Shown here: positions 17,129-30,999 of the stretch, piece by piece
Layout of the letters: each line of letters opens with the position of its first letter
Position numbering within the stretch: position 1 is the first letter of the stretch
Assembly: GCF_002158865.1 (NCBI RefSeq)
Contig: NZ_CP021455.1
Location: 3,596,001-3,660,000 of the forward strand
Source: Comamonas serinivorans
GTDB lineage: Bacteria; Pseudomonadota; Gammaproteobacteria; Burkholderiales; Burkholderiaceae_C
Length of the DNA stretch: 64,000 nucleotides
Direction: 5' to 3'
Notes under the pieces: generated by a model
What the model was told of the DNA's origin: nothing
The model's input: the letters and a program-made list of their open reading frames with translations, nothing else
Database searches by the model: none
Made by a program: the position numbers and the translations under genes

Positions 17129-17979
17129 GCCGCCGCCTCGGCCGGCAGCACGTCGTCCACCATGATCTGCAGGCCGCCGCGCGAGCAGTGTTCGACGCGG
17201 GCCTGCACGCCATAGACGCGCGCCAGCGTGGCCGGGGTGATGGCCTCGGCCGGCGTGCCCATGGCCACCACCGCGCCTTGCGACAGCATGACCACGCCAT
17301 CCGACCAGCGCGCGGCGATCTGCAGGTCGTGCAGCACAAGGATGGCGATCATGCCGCGCTCGCGCGCCAGCTCCTGCACCAGCCGCATCACGCGCAGCTG
17401 GTGCTGCAGGTCGAGCGCACTGATGGGTTCGTCGAGCAGCAGCACACGCGGCTCGCGCACCAGCGATTGCGCGAGCGAGACGAGCTGACGCTGCCCGCCC
17501 GAGAGGTGGTCCAGCCCTTCCAGGGCCAGGTGCAGGATGCCCACACGCTCGAGGATGGCGACGGCGCGCTGCTCGCTGGCGGCGTGCGAGGCGGGGCCCG
17601 CGCCCACGGCCGGGTCGCCGGTGGCCGAGGCCCGCAGCGCCCCCAGCACGCTTTCCAGCACGCTGAGCGCCACGCCTTGCGGCAGGGTCTGCGGCATGTA
17701 GGTCACGCGGCGGGCGTGCTCGGCCAGCGACAGGCCGATCAGCTCCTGCACGCCCAGCCGCACCGAACCCGTGGCCGGCTGCAGGCCAGCCAGGGCGCGC
17801 ATCAGCGTGCTTTTGCCGGCCGCGTTGGGGCCCAGCAGCGCGTGCACCTCGCCGGGTCGGAAGGTGGGCAGGTCCACCTGGCGGATGATCTGGCGGTCGC
17901 GGTAACCGGTGGACAGGCCACGCACCTGCAGCGCATCGCCGGCGTGCGCCACGGCGCCGTTCAAAGGGGTGTGACTCAT
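17125..17979 (-). CDS. FecE/FepC-type ABC transporter ATPase for ferric siderophore
   Basis: 284 residues with all ABC elements: Walker A GPNAAGKST (about 50-58), Q-loop YMPQTLPQG, signature LSGGQRQL, Walker B VLLLDEPISALD and the switch histidine in LVLHD. It powers import of the iron chelate through the adjacent permease. A region between the Q-loop and the signature (ATGDPAVGAGPASHAAS) is longer than usual. The start overlaps the permease stop by 4 bp and the stop overlaps the esterase start, showing a tightly coupled four-gene operon. Confidence 0.93.
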   Translation of the reverse strand: MSHTPLNGAVAHAGDALQVRGLSTGYRDRQIIRQVDLPTFRPGEVHALLGPNAAGKSTLMRALAGLQPATGSVRLGVQELIGLSLAEHARRVTYMPQTLPQGVALSVLESVLGALRASATGDPAVGAGPASHAASEQRAVAILERVGILHLALEGLDHLSGGQRQLVSLAQSLVREPRVLLLDEPISALDLQHQLRVMRLVQELARERGMIAILVLHDLQIAARWSDGVVMLSQGAVVAMGTPAEAITPATLARVYGVQARVEHCSRGGLQIMVDDVLPAEAAA

Positions 17980-19049
17980 GAGCGCCCCGGCGTGCGGAAG
18001 ATGAGGAACAGGAACACGGGCACGCCCACAATGGCGGTGACGATGCCGACCGGCATCAGCGCGCCGGGCACCAGCGTTTTGCTGGCCACCGAGGCCAGCG
18101 ACATGATGAGCGAGCCACACAGCAGGCTGGCCGGCAGCAGGAAGCGGTGGTCCTCGCCCAGCAGCATGCGCGCCATGTGCGGCCCCACCAGGCCGATGAA
18201 GCCGATGGTGCCCGCAAAGGCCACCGAGGTGGCAGCCAGCAGGCTCACGCGCACCAGGGCCAGGAAGCGCAGGCGCCCGACATCCACGCCGAAGCTGCGC
18301 GCGCGGTCTTCGCCCAGGCGCAGCGAGGTCAGCCGCCCCGCCGCCAGCAGCGAGAACGGCGTCACCAGCGCCAGCACCACGGCCAGCACCCCCACGTGCT
18401 GCCAGCTGGCCCGCGAGAGCGAGCCCATGCTCCAGAACACCAGCTGCTGCAAGGCCTCTTGCGAGGACACGAACTGCACCAGCGCCACCAGCGCGTTGAA
18501 GGCAAACACCAGGGCGATGCCCAGCAGCACCACGGTTTCCACGCCCGCGCTGCGGCGCCGCGCCATCATCTGCAGCAGCAGCACCGAGCCAAAGGCGAAC
18601 ACGAAGGCGTTGAGCGGCACCATCCATTCGGCCGGCACCCACGGCAGGCTCAGGCCCAGCACGATGGCCAGCGCGGCGCCGAACGAGGCCGCCGACGACA
18701 CGCCGAGCGTGAACGGGCTGGCCAGCGGGTTGTTCAGGATGGTCTGCATCTCGGCCCCGGCCAGCGCCAGCGCGGCGCCCACCAGCACCGCCATCAGCGC
18801 ATAGGGCAGGCGCACCTGCCAGATGATGGCCAGCTGCGGCGGCGACAGGCCCTCGCTCGACCACAGACCGCCCAGCACCTCGGCCGGCGTCAGCGCTGAC
18901 GGGCCGGTGACCAGGTCGAGCAGGAAGGCCCCCGCGCACAGCAGCGCCAGCACGGCCACGATGAGCACCCGGCGCATCACCAGGCGCCGGTATAGGGCCA
19001 GCACCTCGCCCGCGCTCACCGGCGCGACCCCGGAGGACACCGCGCTCAT
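17976..19049 (-). CDS. FecCD-family iron-siderophore ABC permease
   Basis: 357 residues, about ten membrane helices. Family marks: LALAGAEMQTILNNPLASP, GVSSAASFGAALAIVLG, GSLSRASWQHV, and the coupling region near FAGTIGFIGLVGPHMAR that contacts the ATPase. Only one permease gene is present, so it should work as a homodimer (BtuC-like) rather than an FepD/FepG pair. It overlaps the genes on both sides by 4 bp. The ATG at 19049 gives about 30 cytoplasmic residues before the first helix. Confidence 0.93.
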   Translation of the reverse strand: MSAVSSGVAPVSAGEVLALYRRLVMRRVLIVAVLALLCAGAFLLDLVTGPSALTPAEVLGGLWSSEGLSPPQLAIIWQVRLPYALMAVLVGAALALAGAEMQTILNNPLASPFTLGVSSAASFGAALAIVLGLSLPWVPAEWMVPLNAFVFAFGSVLLLQMMARRRSAGVETVVLLGIALVFAFNALVALVQFVSSQEALQQLVFWSMGSLSRASWQHVGVLAVVLALVTPFSLLAAGRLTSLRLGEDRARSFGVDVGRLRFLALVRVSLLAATSVAFAGTIGFIGLVGPHMARMLLGEDHRFLLPASLLCGSLIMSLASVASKTLVPGALMPVGIVTAIVGVPVFLFLIFRTPGRS

Positions 19050-20194
19050 TTCAGGCTCACCCAGCCCGCGCCCTGGTAGGGCACCGCCAGAAAGCGCTGG
19101 TTGATCTCGGCCAGCGTCTTGGCCGGGTCCACGTCGCGGAACAGCTCGGGGTGCACCCAGGTGGCAAAGGCCTCGATGGCCACGATGTCGATGGGCGAGT
19201 TGATGAGCTGGTGCGCCAGGCCGTGGGCGTTGCCGCGCTTGACGGCCGACAGCTGGGCAATGCCCTGCCGCTTGGCGATGCCGGCCAGCGAGGCGCGCGC
19301 CCGGGCGGCGTCATAGCCCGCGCCCAACACCAGGCCGCCGGCCTTGTCCAGGTGCGCGCCGCCCGTGGCGATGTAGACCTGGGGGTCGCGCGACATGACG
19401 TACTCGAGGTTCAGCTTGCCCGTGGGCGCCTTGAGCACGTCGGCGCCGATGTTGTGGCCGCCGACGAAATCGATGTACTCGCCCATGTTGCCGCGGCCGG
19501 GCGAATTGCAGCAGTCCTTGGTCATGCCGGCATGCGCCTCGAGGAACACCGTGGGGCGGTCCTTGGCGGGCAGCTTGGCCACGCGCTGGGCGATCTTGTC
19601 CAGGTGCTGCCGCCGGAAGGCGATGTAGGCGTCGGCCTTGGCCAGCCCGCCGGTCAGCTGGCCCAGGATGCGCAGGCTGCGCTCCTGGTTCTTGAAGGGG
19701 TTGTCGAAGAAGTCGATGAACACCACCGGGATGCCGGCGGCCTGCAGCTGGCTGATCTGGGCCTCGGTGGGGCCGGAGCCGACCGAGACCACCGCCACGT
19801 CAGGCGCCGCCGCCAGCACGGCTTCGAGGTTGAAGCTGCCGGCCGAGCTGGCCACCTGCGGCAGCTTGCCCAGCGCGGGAAACTTGGCCAGGTACTGCTG
19901 GTAGGTGGCCTCGCCGATGCGGTGCACGTCGCGCGGCCAGGCGGCCAACGGCTTGACCGGGTCGGCCTCGATCAAGGCCAGCGCGACCAGGAAACGCCCA
20001 TCGTCGATCGAGACCTTGCGCACCTGGTCGGGCACGGTGACGGTGCGGCCGCGCAGGTCGGTCAGCTGGGCGGCCATGGCCGGCCCCGCCACCAGCAGCG
20101 ATCCCACCAGGCCGCCCAGGGCCGCCGCGCGGCGCCACCAGCGGCCTGCCGCCCCCGCGCGCGGCGCGGCGACGACGCGAGACGACCCGCCCAC
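19046..20194 (-). CDS. Periplasmic ferric-siderophore binding protein (FepB/BtuF fold)
   Basis: 382 residues from the chosen start. A Tat-like or Sec signal (RWWRRAAALGGLVGSLLVAG, cleavage after PAMA) is followed by the two-lobed TroA-like fold: LTDLRGRTVTVPDQVRKV, then PDVAVVSVGSGPTEAQ and IPVVFIDFFDNPFKNQERSL. The start is uncertain. There is no ATG close to the signal, and the GTG codons at 20194 and 20269 are both possible. The only in-frame ATG (20413) lies inside the Fur box. It is the first gene of the leftward import operon. A CCNSPGRGNMG segment in the middle is unusual, with two adjacent cysteines. Confidence 0.85.
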   Translation of the reverse strand: MGGSSRVVAAPRAGAAGRWWRRAAALGGLVGSLLVAGPAMAAQLTDLRGRTVTVPDQVRKVSIDDGRFLVALALIEADPVKPLAAWPRDVHRIGEATYQQYLAKFPALGKLPQVASSAGSFNLEAVLAAAPDVAVVSVGSGPTEAQISQLQAAGIPVVFIDFFDNPFKNQERSLRILGQLTGGLAKADAYIAFRRQHLDKIAQRVAKLPAKDRPTVFLEAHAGMTKDCCNSPGRGNMGEYIDFVGGHNIGADVLKAPTGKLNLEYVMSRDPQVYIATGGAHLDKAGGLVLGAGYDAARARASLAGIAKRQGIAQLSAVKRGNAHGLAHQLINSPIDIVAIEAFATWVHPELFRDVDPAKTLAEINQRFLAVPYQGAGWVSLK

Positions 20195-20395
20195 CTGATC
20201 CGCCGCCAAGCGGTCGGCATCTCCCCGCTGCGCGCGGGGTTTCCAAAGTGCATCACACGCTCTAATCACGAACGATTCCCAATTGCAGTCATGTTCCGGA
20301 TGTTGCCACAGGCGCCCTGCGCCCCCAGCCCGTGTCGGTCCAAGCCCGATCTGCGGGGCGGGCACCCGGGCCGCACGGCTTGGTTTAAAATCGAA

Positions 20396-20414
20396 GTTGC
20401 GAATCATTCGCATT
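20396..20414. promoter_or_regulatory. Fur box in the divergent siderophore control region
   Basis: The dyad TGCGAATCATTCGCA, extended to 19 bp, lies between the leftward uptake operon and the rightward export/biosynthesis genes. It shares 15 bp with the box at 13875. One site could repress both directions under iron-replete conditions. Confidence 0.8.
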
Positions 20415-20515
20415 TACGGGCGATGGTACACCCTCGCACCGCATCCGCACCGATTTTCTCACCCGGCTGACAGGGCCCGAGCCCCTGCCCTTCACGGCCT
20501 TTGCCGCCACTGCAC

Positions 20516-21748
20516 ATGCGCACGGACACCGTTTCCATCCCGGCTGCCACCGAGCTGCCCCGTTCGCCCGCCCTGCCCATGGGGCCGCTGGTCTTCGCCG
20601 CCCTGACGGGCACCATGGCGATGATGGCGTTCGTCGCCGTGGTCGGCCCGCTGGTGCGCCGCCTCGGCCTGCCCGAATGGGTCGCGGGCCTGTCGGTCAC
20701 GGCCGGCGGTGTGCTCTGGATGCTGATGGCGCGCTGGTGGGGCGGTGTGGGCGACCGGCACGGGCGCAAGCCGGTGCTGCTCGTGGGCTTCGCCGCCTTC
20801 GCCCTGGCCTATGGGGCACTGGCCCTGGGCATGGACCTGGCGCTGGGCCATCAGCTCGGCGCAGCAGCCGCCCTGGTGCTGCTGGTGGCGGCGCGCGCGC
20901 TCATCGGCGCGTTCTACGCCGCCGTGCCACCCACCACCGCCGCGCTGATCGCCGACCACACGACCCCGGCCGAGCGCCCCGGTGCCATGGCCAGGCTGGG
21001 CTCGGCCAACGCGTTGGGTCTGGTGCTGGGCCCTGCCGCAGCCGGCTGGCTGGCCGGCCACAACCTGGCCTGGTCGCTCTATGCCGCGGCCGTCTTGCCG
21101 GTGATCGCCCTGACGGTGGTCTGGTTCGCGCTGCCGGGTGGCCGCACGGCCGGCGCCCAGCGGCCGCCGGGCGCACGGCCCATGGGCCTGCTCGATGCCC
21201 GGCTGCGCCCCGCAGCCCTGACCGGCTTCGCGGCCATGGGCTCGGTGGCCATTGCCCAGGTGCTGGTGGGGTTCTACGCCATCGACCGGCTGGGCCTGCC
21301 GGTGGACCAGGGCGCCCGGGCCGCGGGCCTGGCGCTGACCTGCGTGGGCGTGGCCCTCATCGTCTCGCAGCAGTTCGTCATGCGCTGCAAGGGCGTGGCG
21401 CTGGCGCGCTGGATCGCACTCGGCGCGCTGATCGCAGGCGCCGGCTGTGCCGGCGTGGCGGCCGCACACACACAGGCCATGTTGCTGGGCTGCTATGGCG
21501 TCATGGCCTTTGGCATGGGCCTGATCTTCCCGAACTTCCAGGCCATGGCCGCCAACGCCGTGCAGCCGCACGAGCAAGGCGCCGCCGCGGGCACGCTGTC
21601 TGCGGCGCAGGGCCTGGGCATGGTGCTGGGCCCCATCGTGGGCACCCTGCTGTACCGGCAGTCGCCGTCCCTGCCCTACCTGCTGGTGGGGGCGGGGCTG
21701 TGGGCCCTGGCGCTGTTCACCCACCTTCGGTTGCGTACATCCCGATGA
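20516..21748 (+). CDS. MFS transporter, probable siderophore exporter (EntS-like position)
   Basis: 410 residues with twelve predicted helices. The MFS loop 2-3 motif is seen as GGVGDRHGRKPVLL, followed by AARALIGAFYAAVPPTTAALI and the second-half motif EQGAAAGTLSAAQGLGMVLGP. By analogy with EntS next to the ent genes of enterobacteria, it should carry the apo-siderophore out of the cytoplasm, but sequence alone does not prove substrate. The ATG at 20516 is preferred over an in-frame TTG at 20501. It begins about 100 bp after the Fur box. A repeat copy separates it from entE. Confidence 0.78.
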   Translation: MRTDTVSIPAATELPRSPALPMGPLVFAALTGTMAMMAFVAVVGPLVRRLGLPEWVAGLSVTAGGVLWMLMARWWGGVGDRHGRKPVLLVGFAAFALAYGALALGMDLALGHQLGAAAALVLLVAARALIGAFYAAVPPTTAALIADHTTPAERPGAMARLGSANALGLVLGPAAAGWLAGHNLAWSLYAAAVLPVIALTVVWFALPGGRTAGAQRPPGARPMGLLDARLRPAALTGFAAMGSVAIAQVLVGFYAIDRLGLPVDQGARAAGLALTCVGVALIVSQQFVMRCKGVALARWIALGALIAGAGCAGVAAAHTQAMLLGCYGVMAFGMGLIFPNFQAMAANAVQPHEQGAAAGTLSAAQGLGMVLGPIVGTLLYRQSPSLPYLLVGAGLWALALFTHLRLRTSR

Positions 21749-21755
21749 TTGAAAC

Positions 21756-21806
21756 CAGTATCACCCCATTCCCGTTGTCATCAAAACGGCAATCGACACA
21801 TACTGC
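21756..21806. repeat. 52-bp palindromic repeat copy between the MFS exporter and entE
   Basis: CAGTAT / ATACTGC ends, with inner CATTCCCGTTGT / AACGGCAATC. It begins 7 bp after the exporter stop and ends 29 bp before the entE ATG. Confidence 0.9.
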
Positions 21807-21835
21807 TTGACACCTTCACATTCCCCACGACACCC

Positions 21836-23497
<1,662 letters not shown>

Positions 23498-23506
23498 AGC
23501 AACACC

Positions 23507-23743
23507 ATGAGCACTTTCACCCTGGAACGCATGCGCGCCGACGTGGCCCGCATGCTGCGCGAAGACCCCGAGGCCATCGGCCTGGACGACAACCTGATGG
23601 ACTGGGGCCTGGACTCCATGCGGCTGCTGGACCTGTTCATGGCCTGGAACGCCGACGGCCTGAACGTGGACGTGATGGAAATCGCCGCCGAGACCTCGCT
23701 GAACGGCTGGTGGCGCCTCATCCAGCAGCGCCAGCCGCAATGA
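23507..23743 (+). CDS. Free-standing aryl carrier protein
   Basis: 78 residues. A four-helix carrier domain with the phosphopantetheine serine in W-G-L-D-S-M-R-L (near residue 40). It resembles the C-terminal ArCP domain of EntB, here as a separate gene between entE and the NRPS. It should receive dihydroxybenzoate from EntE and donate it to the NRPS condensation domain. A phosphopantetheinyl transferase is needed but is not in the window. Confidence 0.9.
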   Translation: MSTFTLERMRADVARMLREDPEAIGLDDNLMDWGLDSMRLLDLFMAWNADGLNVDVMEIAAETSLNGWWRLIQQRQPQ

Positions 23744-23757
23744 CCTGAGGAAGCCGC

Positions 23758-27965
<4,208 letters not shown>

Positions 27966-27966
<1 letters not shown>

Positions 27967-28017
27967 CAGTATCCACCCTTTGCCGTTTTTTCATGAACGG
28001 CAACAGACCCATACCCC
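27966..28017. repeat. 52-bp palindromic repeat copy overlapping the NRPS stop codon
   Basis: GCAGTAT / ATACCCC ends with TTTGCCGTT / AACGGCAA inner arms. The G of the TAG stop is base 1 of the repeat. It ends 28 bp before the entA ATG. Confidence 0.92.
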
Positions 28018-28045
28018 AATTTTTTTTCATTTCGAGAACGCACCG

Positions 28046-28864
28046 ATGCAACTCACGGGATTCGACGGGCGCCTGGCCCTGGTGACCGGCGCCGCCGGCG
28101 GCATTGGCCAGGCGCTGGTGCGCCACCTGCTGGCCGCCGGCTGCACCGTGGTCGCCACCGACGTGGCGGCCATTGACGTGGCGGCCATCGACGTGGCGGC
28201 CCTTGATGCGGCCACCACGCTGGCCGGCCGCCCGCCCGCGCAGGCCGCCCGCCTGCTGCCGCGCGCGCTGGACGTGCGCAATGGCGATGCCGTCACGCAG
28301 CTGGTGCAGCAGATCGAGGCCGAGCACGGCGCCATCGACATCGGCGTGAACGTGGCCGGCGTGCTCTCGGGCACACGCGTGACCGAGACCAGCGACGCCG
28401 AGTGGCGCCGCGTGTTCGCGGTGAACTGCGACGGCGTCTTTCACCTGGGCCGCGCGCTCGCGCAGGTCATGCAGCCGCGCGGACGCGGGGCCATCGTCAC
28501 CGTGGGCTCGAACGCCGCCGGCGTGCCGCGCCACGCCATGGCCGCCTACGCCGCCTCGAAGGCGGCGGCCCACATGTTCACGCGCTGCCTGGGGCTGGAG
28601 CTGGCGCCGCACGGCATCCGCTGCAACATCGTGGCGCCGGGCTCCACGCTCACGCCCATGCAGACCGGCATGTGGGCCGACGAGCACGGCGCCGAGCGCG
28701 TGATCGCCGGCCTGCCCGAGCAGTACAAGGCCGGCATCCCGCTGCGCAAGCTGGCCACGCCCGACGACATCGCCCACGCCGTGATGTTCCTGCTCTCCGA
28801 TCAGGCCGGCCACGTCGCCCTGAGCGACCTGTACGTGGACGGCGGCGCCACGCTGCGCGCCTGA
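28046..28864 (+). CDS. entA: 2,3-dihydro-2,3-dihydroxybenzoate dehydrogenase EntA
   Basis: 272-residue short-chain dehydrogenase that oxidises the dihydrodiol to 2,3-dihydroxybenzoate with NAD+. Seen: the dinucleotide motif TGAAGGIG (about 14-21), NVAGV, the catalytic serine in VTVGSNAA, and the Y-x-x-x-K pair in MAAYAASKAAAHMF. The C-terminal LSDLYVDGGATL matches the EntA end. A 15-bp tandem repeat encodes VAAIDVAAIDVAALD between the first strand and helix (about 38-52), lengthening a loop compared with EntA. It is 12 bp before the GTG start of entC. Confidence 0.92.
   Translation: MQLTGFDGRLALVTGAAGGIGQALVRHLLAAGCTVVATDVAAIDVAAIDVAALDAATTLAGRPPAQAARLLPRALDVRNGDAVTQLVQQIEAEHGAIDIGVNVAGVLSGTRVTETSDAEWRRVFAVNCDGVFHLGRALAQVMQPRGRGAIVTVGSNAAGVPRHAMAAYAASKAAAHMFTRCLGLELAPHGIRCNIVAPGSTLTPMQTGMWADEHGAERVIAGLPEQYKAGIPLRKLATPDDIAHAVMFLLSDQAGHVALSDLYVDGGATLRA
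28159..28213 (+). repeat. 15-bp tandem repeat inside entA
   Basis: Three and a half units of GACGTGGCGGCCATT with small changes. Frame is preserved. Confidence 0.75.
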
Positions 28865-28876
28865 CGCCGCGACCCC

Positions 28877-30160
28877 GTGACCGCCCGCCTCTGCGCCATC
28901 GCCATGCCCGCTCTCTCGACCGCCAGCGCGCCCGCCACCCCCGCGCCCCGCCCGGCCCCAGGCGCCAGCCCGGTGCTGCTGCACGGCCAGCACGCCAGCC
29001 TGCTGGGCCGCCCCCTGGGCCCGGTGCTGGCCGCGCCGGCCGCGGCGCTGGGCGTGCAGGCCGCGGCGCTGCTGCCCACGCTGGCGCCCCAGGCCCGCCT
29101 GGCGGGCGCCCTGCCCTTTGACCGCACGGCCGCCAGCCACCTGCAGGTGGTGCAGGCCCAGACCAACCCCGCCGCGGTGCAGGCCTGGGTGCAGAATCAG
29201 GCCGAAATCAGCAGTACTTCCCCATTGCCGGTATCCAATGAACGGCAATCACCCCATACCCTGGACTGGTCCTTGACCGCCGAGCCCAGCCGCGCGGCTT
29301 ACGAAGCCAGCGTGGCCCGCTGCGTGCAGCGCCTGCGCGACGTGCCCGCGTCTGGCGAGGCCCTGCACAAGGTGGTGCTGGCGCGCACGCTGCTGGCCCA
29401 GGCCAGCCAGGCCCTCAACCCCTGGTGGCTGGCCCAGCGCCTGGGGGCCGACCCCCATGTGCTGCGCTATGTGGCGCCGCTGCCGGTGGCCGCGGGCGAC
29501 GCGCCGGCCTGGCTGGTGGGCGCCACCCCCGAACGCCTGCTGGCGCGCCGCGGCCGTCAGGTGCTCAGCGAGCCGCTGGCCGGCTCGGCCCCGCGCCTGG
29601 CCGACGCCAGCGCCAGCCGCGCGCAGGCCGAGGCTTTGCAAGCGTCGGCCAAGGACCAGCAGGAGCACCGCTACGTCGTGCAGGCCATCGCCGACCTGCT
29701 GGCGCCGCTGTGCCGGCAGCTGCGCGTGCCACCGCAGCCCACGCTGCACGCCACGGCCACCATGTGGCACCTGGGCACCCGCATCGAGGGCGAGCTGCGC
29801 GACCCCTCGCCCCATGCGCTGGCGCAGACCTCGAGCCTGGCGCTGGCCGCGCTGCTGCACCCCACACCCGCCGTCGGCGGCACGCCGCGCGCGCCAGCGC
29901 TGCAGGCCCTGGCCGAGCTGGAACCCGTGCCGCGCGGCTTTTACGCCGGCGCCGTGGGCTGGTGCGATGCGCACGGCGATGGCGATTGGCACGTCAGCCT
30001 GCGCTGCGCGCGCGTGCAGGGCGCCCGTGCGCGCCTGTTCGCCGGCGCGGGCATCGTGGCCAGCTCGTCGCCCCAGGCCGAAGCCGCCGAAACCCGCGCC
30101 AAGTTCAACGCCATGCTGCACGCGCTGGGCGTGCGCGTGCCGCCGCTGGATGCGCTCTGA
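28877..30160 (+). CDS. entC: Isochorismate synthase EntC
   Basis: Converts chorismate to isochorismate, the first committed step to dihydroxybenzoate. 427 residues from GTG 28877, or 418 from ATG 28904; the choice is open. Conserved blocks: LHKVVLARTLL with the base lysine, LVGATPERLL, LAGSAPRLAD, the K-D-x-x-E-H motif (AKDQQEHRYVV), LLHPTPAVGG and the Mg-binding ELEPVPRGFYAGAVGW, then LFAGAGIVASSSP. Residues ~112-128 are encoded by a copy of the palindromic repeat. In the alignment with E. coli EntC this falls in a variable linker before the catalytic lid, so function is probably kept. Confidence 0.92.
   Translation: MTARLCAIAMPALSTASAPATPAPRPAPGASPVLLHGQHASLLGRPLGPVLAAPAAALGVQAAALLPTLAPQARLAGALPFDRTAASHLQVVQAQTNPAAVQAWVQNQAEISSTSPLPVSNERQSPHTLDWSLTAEPSRAAYEASVARCVQRLRDVPASGEALHKVVLARTLLAQASQALNPWWLAQRLGADPHVLRYVAPLPVAAGDAPAWLVGATPERLLARRGRQVLSEPLAGSAPRLADASASRAQAEALQASAKDQQEHRYVVQAIADLLAPLCRQLRVPPQPTLHATATMWHLGTRIEGELRDPSPHALAQTSSLALAALLHPTPAVGGTPRAPALQALAELEPVPRGFYAGAVGWCDAHGDGDWHVSLRCARVQGARARLFAGAGIVASSSPQAEAAETRAKFNAMLHALGVRVPPLDAL
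29211..29261. repeat. 52-bp palindromic repeat copy inside the entC coding sequence
   Basis: GCAGTAC / ATACCC ends with CCATTGCCGGT / AACGGCAAT inner arms. It is read through in frame (about 17 codons) in a poorly conserved linker. Confidence 0.88.
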
Positions 30161-30203
30161 CCGCCCAGCCAACCATCGGCATTCCTTGTTCTCACCCCTC
30201 ACC

Positions 30204-30863
30204 ATGACCGACACCCCCGACCAGCCCGCCCGCAGCCTGCCCCGCATCCCCGCCTATGCGCTGCCCGGCGCCAGCGACCTGCCCGCCGCACGCGGCCCCT
30301 GGCGCCTGCAGCCGGCGCGCGCAGCCCTGCTGGTGCACGACATGCAGCGCTACTTCCTCTCGGCCTTCGGCGATGCGCCCAGCCCCATCCCGGCCGTGAT
30401 CGCGCACATCCGCCAGCTGCTGGACTGGGCCCATGCGCAGGGCGTGCCGGTGTTCTACACCGCGCAACACGGCAACCAGGACCGGCGCGACCGCGGCCTC
30501 CAGGCCGACCTGTGGGGCCCCGGCATGCGCGCCCTGCCCGAGCACGAGCCCATCGCCGACGCGATTGCCCCGGCCCCGGGCGACATCGTGCTGACCAAGC
30601 ACCGCTACAGCGCGTTTCAGCGCAGCAACCTCGAAACGCTGATGCGCGCACGCGGCCGCGACCAGCTGGTGATCTGCGGCGTCTACGCCCACATCGGCTG
30701 CCTGGCCACGGCGGTCGAGGCGTTTCAGCGCGACATCGAGCCCTTTTTCGTCGCCGACGCGCTGGCCGACTACTCGCGCGAAAAACACGACCAGGCCATC
30801 GCCTGGGTCGCGGCCACCTGCGCCGTGCCCTTGACCACCGCCCAGGTGCTGGAGGCCGCATGA
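30204..30863 (+). CDS. entB: Isochorismatase, EntB N-terminal domain only
   Basis: Hydrolyses the enol ether of isochorismate to the dihydrodiol and pyruvate. 219 residues. Seen: ALLVHDMQRYFL with the catalytic aspartate, the lysine-containing LTKHRYSAFQRSNLE and the ICGVYAHIGCLATAVEAF block carrying the family's [VI]-x-G-x-x-x-x-x-x-C signature. E. coli EntB has a fused C-terminal aryl carrier domain; here the protein stops after the hydrolase and the carrier is encoded separately at 23507. The ATG at 30204 is 43 bp after entC. The carrier split resembles some other catecholate pathways. Confidence 0.93.
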   Translation: MTDTPDQPARSLPRIPAYALPGASDLPAARGPWRLQPARAALLVHDMQRYFLSAFGDAPSPIPAVIAHIRQLLDWAHAQGVPVFYTAQHGNQDRRDRGLQADLWGPGMRALPEHEPIADAIAPAPGDIVLTKHRYSAFQRSNLETLMRARGRDQLVICGVYAHIGCLATAVEAFQRDIEPFFVADALADYSREKHDQAIAWVAATCAVPLTTAQVLEAA

Positions 30864-30999
30864 ACGCCGCGCGGAGCCGCACGTCGCCCGACGGCGCAGG
30901 GCGCCAGACCGGCGCACGCCGCAGCACGCGGCAGGCAGCGCACGCCATGGCCGCCCACCATGTTCACCGGTGCGGGCGGGTCACTTGCTGGAGCCAGCC

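Noticed and set aside
20231..20300. A second Fur-like site near TCACGAACGATTCC
   Set aside because: Too few matches to the 19-bp dyad and not symmetric.
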